This document shows positions 5,995-12,368 of a DNA stretch of 12,368 nt, piece by piece. The DNA comes from Bacillota bacterium (lineage in GTDB: Bacteria > Bacillota_A > Clostridia > Lachnospirales > Lachnospiraceae). The stretch spans positions 1 to 12,368 of the forward strand of contig JAEZSL010000283.1 of NCBI GenBank assembly GCA_023443925.1. Reading direction: 5' to 3'. The notes beneath the pieces are model-generated. The model was given only the letters and a program-made list of their open reading frames with translations, did no database searches and was not told the DNA's origin. The stretch's first letter is position 1. Each line of letters starts with the position of its first letter. A program made the translations under genes and the position numbers.

Positions 5995-6447
5995 AAAGAA
6001 TATAAGGTTTCCTCTTCTCTCATACAGTCGCAGGTCTCCCCTGGGACAATCCTGGAAGAACAAAGGGCAAAGCAGTCCCGAATATCTACTACTTTAGGGC
6101 TACCACCGCAGATAAACGGTTATATTATCACTGATGAAAAGAACGCTGTTATCAATCCTTACAATCTAACTAAAGTATTCCGTAAAATCGTCAAGGATAA
6201 TAATTTAAAGTGTAATCACCTGCTGCCGGTTATCAGACTGCACGATCTTCGTAATGGATTCGCTACTACTCTACTTTATAATGACACGAATATAAAGATT
6301 GTTAGTGAAATGCTGGGACATGCTAAGACTTCCACGACTCAAAATATATACCAGGCTGCTGCTACCAGAACAATGCAAAGTCAGGCAGTCGAAAAGCTGG
6401 AGTATATCTTGTTTAAGAAAAGACAAGAAAAAGAAAAAAGAGCTTAA
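5995..6447 (+). pseudogene. int: truncated tyrosine recombinase (phage-type integrase), C-terminal catalytic part
   Basis: An open frame of 150 codons follows a TGA at 5992-5994. No ATG, GTG or TTG start with a ribosome site lies at its beginning. It encodes the C-terminal half of a tyrosine recombinase: EEQRAKQSRI, NGYIITDEKNAVINPYNLTK, R81-L-H83-D-L-R86 (HxxR), L-G-H109 and the nucleophile Y119 in NIYQ. The arm-binding and core-binding domains and the first catalytic Arg and Lys region are missing, so only about 40% of the usual 370-400 aa remains. An ATG with GGGAGG near 5924 opens only a 10-codon frame (MSNEDYIRHK), perhaps a relic of the lost part. The gene ends about 30 bp from the intact tRNA-Gly attachment repeat and once inserted the island there. 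As it stands it should not be able to catalyse excision. Confidence 0.85.
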
Positions 6448-6463
6448 CCCTCCGACAGGTTAA
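6444..6463 (-). terminator. weak hairpin that may now end the tRNA-Gly transcript
   Basis: TTAACC/GGTTAA arms (6444-6449, 6458-6463) enclose an 8-nt loop and are followed on the minus strand by GCTCTTTTTTCTTTTTC. It overlaps the integrase stop codon. It may replace the displaced terminator at 661-687, but the 6-bp stem is weak. Confidence 0.35.
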
Positions 6464-6477
6464 ACCCTTGTAATAAC

Positions 6478-6535
6478 TGTAAGCGCGAGACGGGATTCGA
6501 ACCCGCGACCCTCGCCTTGGCAAGGCGATACTCCA
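6478..6535 (-). repeat. attachment site copy inside the intact tRNA-Gly
   Basis: This is the 58-bp direct repeat partner of 687-744, with one mismatch. It spans the 3' flank (TGTAA on the plus strand), acceptor 3' strand, T arm and anticodon arm of tRNA-Gly. Identity ends abruptly at 6535/744, in the D arm. Confidence 0.9.
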
Positions 6536-6553
6536 CCACTGAGCCACTCGCGC
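6483..6553 (-). tRNA. tRNA-Gly (anticodon GCC)
   Basis: This is a complete 71-nt cloverleaf on the minus strand. The acceptor GCGCGAG pairs with CTCGCGC, the D arm has CTC/GAG, the anticodon stem TCGCC/GGCGA encloses loop TTGCCAA with anticodon GCC, and the T arm GCGGG/CCCGT encloses TTCGAAT. The 3' CCA is not encoded; TTA follows. The gene serves as integration target, and its 3' part is supplied by the inserted element, so function is kept. A consensus promoter lies about 55 bases upstream. Confidence 0.97.
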
Positions 6554-6611
6554 ATATCATATGCTTTCGTTTTTTGTGTTTTGTGTTTTATTTCTCTCAA
6601 GCACATGACAT

Positions 6612-6640
6612 AGTATAATATAAATTAGTGTTATTGTCAA
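6612..6640 (-). promoter_or_regulatory. strong sigma-A promoter of tRNA-Gly
   Basis: On the minus strand a perfect TTGACA (6635-6640) and TATACT (6612-6617) are separated by exactly 17 bases. The predicted start is about 50 nt before the mature tRNA 5' end. This matches the strong promoters expected for stable RNA genes. Confidence 0.85.
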
Positions 6641-6658
6641 CACTTTTTTAAAAAATTT

Positions 6659-6683
6659 ATTCAATTTATTTTATATATTGAAT
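6659..6683 (-). terminator. possible weak terminator after the nitroreductase gene
   Basis: ATTCAAT (6659-6665) and ATTGAAT (6677-6683) form a 7-bp AT-rich hairpin touching the stop codon. A six-T run follows on the minus strand. The stem has little stability, so read-through towards the tRNA is possible. Confidence 0.3.
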
Positions 6684-7465
6684 TAAAACATTTTGACGCT
6701 GATTACGTAATCGTTTTTCTTAAAAGCAATACTTCTGATATTATCCAGATGTATTGTCTTAACATCGATCCATAACTCTTCCGCCGTAACCAAAAGATGG
6801 GCCAGACAGATACCGATGTCTATTAATTTCGCTTCATTTAACACTCCGGTTAAAAATATGTTCTTTTTACAGAATATGTGGATCCTGTTATCATAGACAA
6901 CAAGTCTCCAGGGCTGGCTGTTCATACTGGAAGGTGCCAGACGGGCTGCCTGAACCATAGTCTTGACATTTTTATTTACCTCACTCTTAAATACAGCAAT
7001 GTCATCTAAGGGCAGACGCTTAATTTTATCGGAGGAACGGTAAACTTCATTCGCCGCTTTACCAAATGCAAATGCTATGACATATTCTAACTGGGGGCTA
7101 TCAGTCTTGGCCGAATCAGCTTTCTGCTTTTTGGGTTTTAGCATGCCTAAATAACAGGAACCCAAACCTTTAGCCGTCAGATATAAGGATACCTGCTGCA
7201 TCAGATATCCGGCATTCATCTGAAATCCCTGCACCTTTTCCGAATAAATGGCAAAGTAATAAGGTGCCTTTACAGGTATTTTACCGTTAAAATGCTTTAT
7301 CATATCGGCAGATTCCAGTAATCTATATTCAACACGGATATCCTGGGATAACCCGGGAGTACTTTCTGCGAAATTCTTAATACTATTCAGTAAGCTTTGA
7401 TCCAAAGGATCCATTTTGTATTTTCTTACTGCTCTTCTGACAAAAATCGCTTCATACAAATTCAT
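6683..7465 (-). CDS. nitroreductase family protein (TM1586-like)
   Basis: This is a 260-aa FMN-dependent nitroreductase-fold protein. The N-terminal RRAVRKYK (residues 10-17) is the usual flavin-phosphate-contacting start of the family. NAGYLMQQVSLYLTAKGLGSCYLGM (84-108) and APSSMNSQPWRL (177-188) are family core motifs. The order and the internal duplication-like layout fit the TM1586-type branch, in which one chain carries both halves. Substrate is unknown; such enzymes reduce nitro or quinone-like compounds with NAD(P)H. The ribosome site GGAG lies seven bases before the ATG. The gene starts 54 bases after the AraC-type regulator ends, in the same direction, so the two are probably co-transcribed. 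The family call is firm, the physiological role open. Confidence 0.85.
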   Translation of the reverse strand: MNLYEAIFVRRAVRKYKMDPLDQSLLNSIKNFAESTPGLSQDIRVEYRLLESADMIKHFNGKIPVKAPYYFAIYSEKVQGFQMNAGYLMQQVSLYLTAKGLGSCYLGMLKPKKQKADSAKTDSPQLEYVIAFAFGKAANEVYRSSDKIKRLPLDDIAVFKSEVNKNVKTMVQAARLAPSSMNSQPWRLVVYDNRIHIFCKKNIFLTGVLNEAKLIDIGICLAHLLVTAEELWIDVKTIHLDNIRSIAFKKNDYVISVKMF

Positions 7466-7519
7466 AAAACAACTCCAATTCCTATAAACACAACTTTAAA
7501 CTCCATCCTATATTATGGC

Positions 7520-8383
7520 TTAAGCATGCTTTTCTGATGCAATCTTCTTATAATAAAGCGGAGAAATACCATAATATTTTTTAAAGAGTTTGCTGAAATG
7601 ATACACATCCTCATAACCCACACTATTGGCTATGCTTTTTATGCTGCCGCCTTCCGAAGTAAGAAGAATATCCCTCGCTTTATCCAGCCTTATCTTGATC
7701 AGATAATTAATCGGTGACTCTCCTGTCTCCTCTTTAAAAATCTTGGAGATATACACCGGACTCAGATACATATTATGTGCAATCTGATCTAATGATATCT
7801 TATTTTCATAATTTTCATTTAAATAATTTATAATCTTCTTAACCGCATAACTTTTATTATAAGACTCGAAATTACAGCCTTTCTGATTATTATCCTGGGT
7901 TACATAAATATCCCGTATCAGTAATAACAGGATCTGGATTAAATGAGACTTTAACATAAAATACTTGCCCACCTGACAGGCTTCATTTTCTGCTATCATC
8001 TCGTAACAATGCCTGGAAATCTCCTGCTTTATCTCGGAAGTCGTATGAAGTATATAGCCTCCGTCTTTTAATACAATGGAATTCTGAGGCATGTTTTTAA
8101 AATGAAAATCCGTAAAACCCGCAAAAAATTCAACCGTAGGTTCCTTAGGATTCACTACAATGTTCTGATGCTTTACGCCTGGGTTGCAGATAATTACATC
8201 CCCTGCTTCCACATCATAAACCGTCCCCTCTAAAAGATACTTCCCCCTGCCCGATAATATATAAGTCAATTCTGTAAAATCGTGGTCGTGATATACGGAT
8301 TCCGTTATCATTTTCTGCTTACTAGCAAAAAATATGGTTGGATTTAAGTCATTATAGGTTATATCAAATTGATGCTGGCACAT
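7520..8383 (-). CDS. AraC-family transcriptional regulator with N-terminal cupin
   Basis: The protein is 287 aa. I place the start at the ATG at 8381-8383 because AGGAGG (8390-8395) is six bases upstream; a longer frame to 8410 would run through that ribosome site. The N-terminal cupin-like sensor domain (residues about 15-100) has YHDHDFTELTYILSGRG (31-47) and GDVIICNPGVKH (61-72). The C-terminal double helix-turn-helix spans about 182-280, with ISLDQIAHNMYLSPVYISKI (196-215) and the second helix pair IKSIANSVGYEDVYHFSKLF (248-267) followed by KKYYGISPLYYKK. Ligand is unknown; sugars or small metabolites are usual in this family. It is divergent from the ABC exporter operon and upstream of the nitroreductase, so it probably controls one or both. 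Confidence 0.93.
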   Translation of the reverse strand: MCQHQFDITYNDLNPTIFFASKQKMITESVYHDHDFTELTYILSGRGKYLLEGTVYDVEAGDVIICNPGVKHQNIVVNPKEPTVEFFAGFTDFHFKNMPQNSIVLKDGGYILHTTSEIKQEISRHCYEMIAENEACQVGKYFMLKSHLIQILLLLIRDIYVTQDNNQKGCNFESYNKSYAVKKIINYLNENYENKISLDQIAHNMYLSPVYISKIFKEETGESPINYLIKIRLDKARDILLTSEGGSIKSIANSVGYEDVYHFSKLFKKYYGISPLYYKKIASEKHA

Positions 8384-8482
8384 ACAATACCTCCTCATCT
8401 TTGCTAGCAAGAAATATACCTATGTCTTTAAGTCTGACACCTGATAACCGGCTTGGTATTCGTTTCTCAAAAACTATACTTC

Positions 8483-8511
8483 ATTATATCACCTTTTTAC
8501 CAAATGAAAAA
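8483..8511 (-). promoter_or_regulatory. extended -10 promoter of the AraC-type regulator
   Basis: A perfect TATAAT (8483-8488, minus strand) is preceded by TGA, giving an extended TGn -10. The -35 (TTTTTC, 8506-8511) is poor at 17-base spacing, which extended -10 promoters tolerate. Confidence 0.55.
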
Positions 8512-8636
8512 CATTTTTTGTTGTATTTTCTCTTTTTTTTGCTTCCATTTTATAGGCATAAAGATTCATTTTTTTGTTTTTTCTCAAATATTTACAATTA
8601 TCTTTTTTCTGCCGAAACTTTTCGCCAGTATAACAA

Positions 8637-8665
8637 TTGACATGTTTTAAATAACAAAGTACATT
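8637..8665 (+). promoter_or_regulatory. candidate promoter of the ABC exporter operon
   Basis: A perfect TTGACA (8637-8642) is followed after 17 bases by TACATT (8660-8665). The resulting leader would be about 70 nt. The alternative is the TATAAT at 8686-8691 with no clear -35. Confidence 0.5.
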
Positions 8666-8742
8666 TTAATTTTTCTTTTTAATAATATAATGGAACAGAA
8701 TCTAAAAACGCAACCTATGAAAAAGGGGAGGACATTTTATTT

Positions 8743-10509
8743 ATGACTGCTATGCAATGGTTTTTTTCATTTTTGAAAAAATACCGAAAGAACCTGATTA
8801 TCGCACTTATACTTCTGACTTTTACATCCAGTCTCACTATTATTAACCCGTACATATCCGGTATTATAGTTGATGATGTTATCAAGGGAGGGAATAAGGA
8901 GCTGCTGTTTAAACTGGTGCTGCTTCTCGTAACCACTACTCTGGTCAGATCAGTTATAAGGTACATATACCTGTATATGTTTGAAACTACTTCCCAGAAA
9001 CTGCTGTATTCCATGCGTGACTATGTATACCGGCGCTTTCTGGAAGAAGACTTTGCCTTTTATAATAAGAACCGCACCGGTGACTTAATGTCCAGGCAGA
9101 CCGGCGACATGGATGCGATCCGCCACTTTGTGGCATTTGTAATCTATTCCATATATGAAAATACCCTGCTGTTCTTAATCGCGCTTATCATGATTTTCAC
9201 CGTGGATTTCCGCCTGGCCTTATGCATGATAACGGTGCTGCCTCTTACTGCTTTTATGACCTATAAGCAATTAAGGGCGGTCAAACCCGCTTTTCACAAT
9301 ATAAGAAAGCATTTTTCCAGCCTTAATACTGCCGTTCAGGAAAATGTAAGCGGTAACCGGGTGGTAAAAGCCTTTGCAAAAGAAGATTTTGAAATTGAGA
9401 AGTTTAATAAGGAAAATGATGAATACCGGAATGCGGAACTTGGAGCCGCCGCAATCTGGCGCAAATATGTGCCTGTCTTCGAATTTTTGTCCAACTCCTT
9501 AACCTTTATCCTGTATCTGGTAGGCGGTATCATGGTAGTTAACGGTACCATTTCCTTAGGTAAACTGGTTACGGTAAGCGGTTATCTCTGGATGTTAAAT
9601 AATCCCTTAAGAATGGCCGGATGGCTTGCCAACGATTATCAAAGATTTGTTACTTCCGTTGAAAAGATTTATTCCACCATTAAGGAAGACCCGTCCATCA
9701 AGACACCCTGTAATGCAGTTTCCAGCCGTAAACGTTTTAAAGGTGAAATCGAATTTAGTAATGTCAATTACCGTGCGGAAGATGATGTTATCTTAACCGA
9801 TATTAATTTTAAGATCCAACCTGGCCAGACTGTCGGAATTATCGGAGCTACCGGCTCCGGCAAGTCCACACTGATGAATCTGTTATGCCGCTTCTTTGAT
9901 GTTACGGACGGAGCCGTTACAATTGACGGAATTGATGTAAAGGATATGGATTTATACTGTCTGCGCGGTAATATCGGTATGGCCATGCAGGACGTATTCT
10001 TGTTTTCTGATACCATTGAAGGTAATATTGCTTATGGCAATCCGAACTGTACTTTTGAAGAAGTACAGGAAGCAGCAAAAATTGCCAATGCCGATGAATT
10101 TATAAGAAACATGCCCGACGGTTATGACACTATCGTGGGTGAACGCGGGATGGGATTATCCGGAGGTCAAAAGCAAAGAATCTCCCTTGCCAGAGCCTTG
10201 CTAAAAAATCCTTCCATTGTTATCCTGGATGATACTACTTCTGCCGTGGATATGGAAACCGAAGCCCATATACAAAATCAGTTAAATGCTCTGACCAACC
10301 GGACGGTTTTCATTATTGCCCACCGTATTTCTTCCATAAAGGATGCAGATGTCATTCTGGTGGTGGATAACGGCAGAATTTTAGAGTCCGGCAACCATAA
10401 CAGCCTGATAGAAAAAAAGGGTTACTACTATACCGTATTTAACCATCAGTACGGCGAATTTGACAAATACATTAATGCAAAGCACAAAGGAGGCAGAAAC
10501 AATGGCTAG
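8743..10509 (+). CDS. ABC exporter subunit with degenerate catalytic Glu (BmrC/LmrC-like half transporter)
   Basis: A 588-aa fused half-transporter. An N-terminal six-helix exporter membrane domain (residues about 15-310, with hydrophobic stretches near 18-45, 55-80, 133-175 and 245-275) precedes a nucleotide-binding domain (335-575): Walker A GATGSGKST (368-376), Q-loop Q416, signature LSGGQ (472-476), Walker B IVILD-D497, and H-loop H527. The residue after Walker B is Asp (D497) rather than the catalytic Glu, as in BmrC- and LmrC-type partners of heterodimeric multidrug exporters. GGGGAGG lies 11 bases before the ATG, slightly far. The last codons overlap the start of the second subunit by 8 bases, so translation is probably coupled. 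The substrate cannot be told from sequence. Confidence 0.93.
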   Translation: MTAMQWFFSFLKKYRKNLIIALILLTFTSSLTIINPYISGIIVDDVIKGGNKELLFKLVLLLVTTTLVRSVIRYIYLYMFETTSQKLLYSMRDYVYRRFLEEDFAFYNKNRTGDLMSRQTGDMDAIRHFVAFVIYSIYENTLLFLIALIMIFTVDFRLALCMITVLPLTAFMTYKQLRAVKPAFHNIRKHFSSLNTAVQENVSGNRVVKAFAKEDFEIEKFNKENDEYRNAELGAAAIWRKYVPVFEFLSNSLTFILYLVGGIMVVNGTISLGKLVTVSGYLWMLNNPLRMAGWLANDYQRFVTSVEKIYSTIKEDPSIKTPCNAVSSRKRFKGEIEFSNVNYRAEDDVILTDINFKIQPGQTVGIIGATGSGKSTLMNLLCRFFDVTDGAVTIDGIDVKDMDLYCLRGNIGMAMQDVFLFSDTIEGNIAYGNPNCTFEEVQEAAKIANADEFIRNMPDGYDTIVGERGMGLSGGQKQRISLARALLKNPSIVILDDTTSAVDMETEAHIQNQLNALTNRTVFIIAHRISSIKDADVILVVDNGRILESGNHNSLIEKKGYYYTVFNHQYGEFDKYINAKHKGGRNNG

Positions 10510-12292
10510 AAATAAGTATGATATTGACGAAACACTTCAGTCCGAATTCAGCTTTGAACAGTTAAAGCGCCTTTATGCGTATATTAAGCCTCATCGAAAG
10601 GATATGATTTTCACCATAATCCTCATGATCATCTCCAGTGCTTTGGGCATGTTTACACCAAGGATCTTAATGACTATTATGGATGTTTATATTCCAAATA
10701 AGAATATCCGGGGTATTGTATCCATCAGTTTGTTATTATTATTGTTCAACCTGATTATCGTTGTGTTCCTGCGGCTTAAAATCCATATTACCACCAGGCT
10801 GGGGCAGAATATTATTCACCAGATCCGAAGTGATATCTTCAATCATTTGCAGGAATTACCTTTCTCCTACTACGATGACAGGCCTCACGGTAAAATACAG
10901 GTCCGGGTCGTGAACTATGTAAACAGCTTAAGTGACCTGCTTTCCAATGGTATTGTAAATACCATAACCGATTTGTTCAGTCTTTTCTTTATTGTGGCTT
11001 TTATGCTTTCCATTAATATAAGATTGTCCATTATCTGTTTACTGGGACTTCCGGTGCTGATGGCACTGATCTTTATTATAAAGAAAAAACAGAGGGTTGC
11101 CTGGCAGATTTCCAGCAACAAATCCTCCAACTTAAATGCCTACATAGCAGAAAGTATCAACGGTATCCGGGTTACTCAAAGCTTTGTTAGGGAACAGGAA
11201 AATATTAAAATCTTCAACAGTCTAAGTAACAACTACAGCAAAGCCTGGATGAATGCGGTAAGATTAAACTTCCTGTTATGGCCGGCCATTGATAACATAT
11301 CCATGATTACCACCGCAGCTATCTACATTTTAGGTGTTGCCTGGATTGATAATCAGGTGCCCGGTATTACAGTGGGTGTTTTAATCGCATTTACCGGTTA
11401 CATCGGCAGGTTTTGGGCACCGATTAATACTCTGGCCAGCTTTTATAATTCCCTGCTGACCGCTATCTCCTATCTGGAGAGAATTATGGAAACCATTGAT
11501 GAACCGGTACTGGTCAAAGATATGGATGGCGCCGGAGTGATGCCTCCTATAAAAGGTACTGTGGAATTTAAGGATGTTTGTTTTAGTTATGAAGACGGTA
11601 TCCGGATCTTAAATAAGGTGAATTTTAAGGCTAATCAAGGAGAATCCTTTGCCATAGTTGGTCCAACCGGTGCCGGTAAAACCACCATTATAAACCTGAT
11701 CAGCCGGTTTTATAATCTGGATTCCGGTGAGATCTTAATTGACGGAGTTGATATCAGTAAAGTCACCATTAAATCCCTGCGTAAACAGATGGGTGTCATG
11801 CTGCAGGACAGTTTCATTTTCTCCGGCACGATTATTGATAATATCCGTTACGGCAATATGGAAGCGACGGATGAACAGGTTATGACCGCTGCCAAAACCG
11901 TATGTGCCCACGATTTTATCATGGGACTTGAAAATGGCTATTACACTGAGGTAAATGAACGTGGCAGCCGTTTATCGGCAGGTCAGCGTCAGTTGATATC
12001 CTTTGCCAGAGCCCTGCTTGCCGATCCCAAGATTTTAATACTGGATGAAGCCACCTCAAGTATTGATACCGAAACCGAAATTCTGCTGCAGGAAGGTCTT
12101 GCCAGACTTTTAAAAGACAGAACCTCTTTTATTATTGCTCACCGGCTTTCCACTATTAAAAATTCCAGCTGCATCCTGTATGTAGATGGCGGAAGTATTC
12201 AGGAAATGGGCAGCCATGAAGAACTGATGAAGTTAAAGGGCAATTATTACGATCTGTTTATCTCTCAGTATGAATTCTTAAATGAAAATTAA
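10502..12292 (+). CDS. ABC exporter partner subunit with consensus Glu (BmrD/LmrD-like half transporter)
   Basis: The protein is 596 aa. I place the start at the ATG at 10502 because AAAGGAGG ends eight bases before it; an in-frame upstream ATG at 10460 lies inside the first subunit gene without a ribosome site. The membrane domain is at about residues 35-320 and the nucleotide-binding domain at 350-590: Walker A GPTGAGKTT (387-395), Q435, signature LSAGQ (491-495, second Gly-position changed from LSGGQ), Walker B ILILDE (511-516, catalytic E516) and H547. Together with the first subunit this gives one consensus ATP site (this Walker B with the partner's LSGGQ) and one degenerate site (partner D497 with this LSAGQ), the known type IV heterodimeric exporter arrangement. 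No clear terminator is seen in the 76 bases after the stop. Confidence 0.93.
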   Translation: MARNKYDIDETLQSEFSFEQLKRLYAYIKPHRKDMIFTIILMIISSALGMFTPRILMTIMDVYIPNKNIRGIVSISLLLLLFNLIIVVFLRLKIHITTRLGQNIIHQIRSDIFNHLQELPFSYYDDRPHGKIQVRVVNYVNSLSDLLSNGIVNTITDLFSLFFIVAFMLSINIRLSIICLLGLPVLMALIFIIKKKQRVAWQISSNKSSNLNAYIAESINGIRVTQSFVREQENIKIFNSLSNNYSKAWMNAVRLNFLLWPAIDNISMITTAAIYILGVAWIDNQVPGITVGVLIAFTGYIGRFWAPINTLASFYNSLLTAISYLERIMETIDEPVLVKDMDGAGVMPPIKGTVEFKDVCFSYEDGIRILNKVNFKANQGESFAIVGPTGAGKTTIINLISRFYNLDSGEILIDGVDISKVTIKSLRKQMGVMLQDSFIFSGTIIDNIRYGNMEATDEQVMTAAKTVCAHDFIMGLENGYYTEVNERGSRLSAGQRQLISFARALLADPKILILDEATSSIDTETEILLQEGLARLLKDRTSFIIAHRLSTIKNSSCILYVDGGSIQEMGSHEELMKLKGNYYDLFISQYEFLNEN

Positions 12293-12368
12293 GTAGGGTA
12301 AGATCAACTTTATTGTATCTATTCTATAATAAATATTGTAAATCATAATATATATTGAAACCGTAAAT

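Larger units (their letters stand above)
687..6535. mobile_element. tRNA-Gly-integrated genomic island of about 5.8 kb
   Basis: The element is bounded by 58-bp direct repeats of the tRNA-Gly 3' end, 5,791 bp apart. It contains a tyrosine recombinase remnant immediately next to the intact tRNA, the standard arrangement for integrases that target tRNA genes. Its cargo is visibly more AT-rich than the chromosomal genes to the right. The cargo is a RelA/SpoT-HEPN fusion, two other RX4H proteins, a phage-tail-like protein and a frameshifted small gene. No replication or conjugation gene is seen, and the integrase is truncated, so it is likely immobile without help in trans. Boundaries are good to a few bases; the exact crossover point inside the repeat cannot be read. 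Confidence 0.85.
8384..8742. other. divergent intergenic region between regulator and exporter operon
   Basis: This 359-bp, T-rich region contains no credible gene; short frames here are low-complexity Phe-rich translations. It holds promoters for both directions (8483-8511 minus, 8637-8665 plus) and a second TATAAT at 8686-8691 on the plus strand without a good -35, which could serve an activator-dependent start. The regulator's leader is about 95 nt. Confidence 0.6.

Noticed and set aside
8338..8650. Overlapping plus-strand ORFs in the regulator-exporter gap
   Set aside because: The translations are Phe-rich low complexity from T-rich DNA, and one starts inside the regulator gene. This is promoter region, not coding.
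8715..9014. Minus-strand ORF of 99 codons
   Set aside because: It is antisense to the first exporter subunit, which has clear ABC motifs; there is no ribosome site.
9336..11130. Minus-strand ORFs of 71-82 codons inside the exporter genes
   Set aside because: They are antisense shadows of well-supported ABC transporter coding sequence.
12293..12368. Terminator of the exporter operon
   Set aside because: The 76 bases after the stop are AT-rich but contain no hairpin followed by a T-run that I can support.

Overview
The window looks like a low-GC Firmicutes chromosome, most likely a Lachnospiraceae-type clostridium. The signs are strong AGGAGG-type ribosome sites, sigma-A-like TTGACA/TATAAT promoters, a tRNA-Gly gene without an encoded CCA, and an AraC regulator beside a BmrC/BmrD-like heterodimeric ABC exporter. 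The species call is inference; no rRNA or marker gene is present.

Layout. Positions 1-686 are chromosomal flank: the first 15 codons of a leftward gene, a decayed coiled-coil gene, and a rho-independent terminator. Positions 687-6535 are an integrated element of about 5.8 kb. It is bounded by 58-bp direct repeats (57/58 identical) that are the 3' part of tRNA-Gly(GCC). The intact tRNA is at 6483-6553, the displaced 3' fragment at 687-744, and the tRNA's original terminator is now stranded 5.8 kb away at 661-687. A tyrosine recombinase remnant sits directly beside the intact tRNA, as expected for a tRNA-targeting integrase, but only its C-terminal catalytic part remains, so the element is probably fixed.

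The cargo is AT-rich. It holds a RelA/SpoT-type nucleotide synthetase fused to a C-terminal RX4H (HEPN-like) segment (1245-2465, minus), a divergently transcribed protein with an Apea-like HEPN C-terminus (2680-3957, plus), a stand-alone protein resembling part of a phage tail protein (3963-4586, minus), and a third RX4H protein of another family (4679-5632, minus). A 59-codon gene with one frameshift lies at 5702-5880. Three unrelated proteins ending in an R-x4-H motif, one with an alarmone-synthetase-like domain, next to a phage-tail-like protein and inside a tRNA-borne island, suggest an uncharacterised anti-phage (abortive-infection-like) cassette. That function is inference from motifs and context.

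Right of the tRNA is ordinary chromosome: its strong promoter, a TM1586-like nitroreductase, an AraC-family regulator (both leftward, probably co-transcribed), and a divergent two-gene operon for a heterodimeric ABC exporter. In the exporter the first subunit has Asp at the catalytic Glu position and the second has LSAGQ in place of LSGGQ. This is the pattern of one degenerate and one consensus ATP site.
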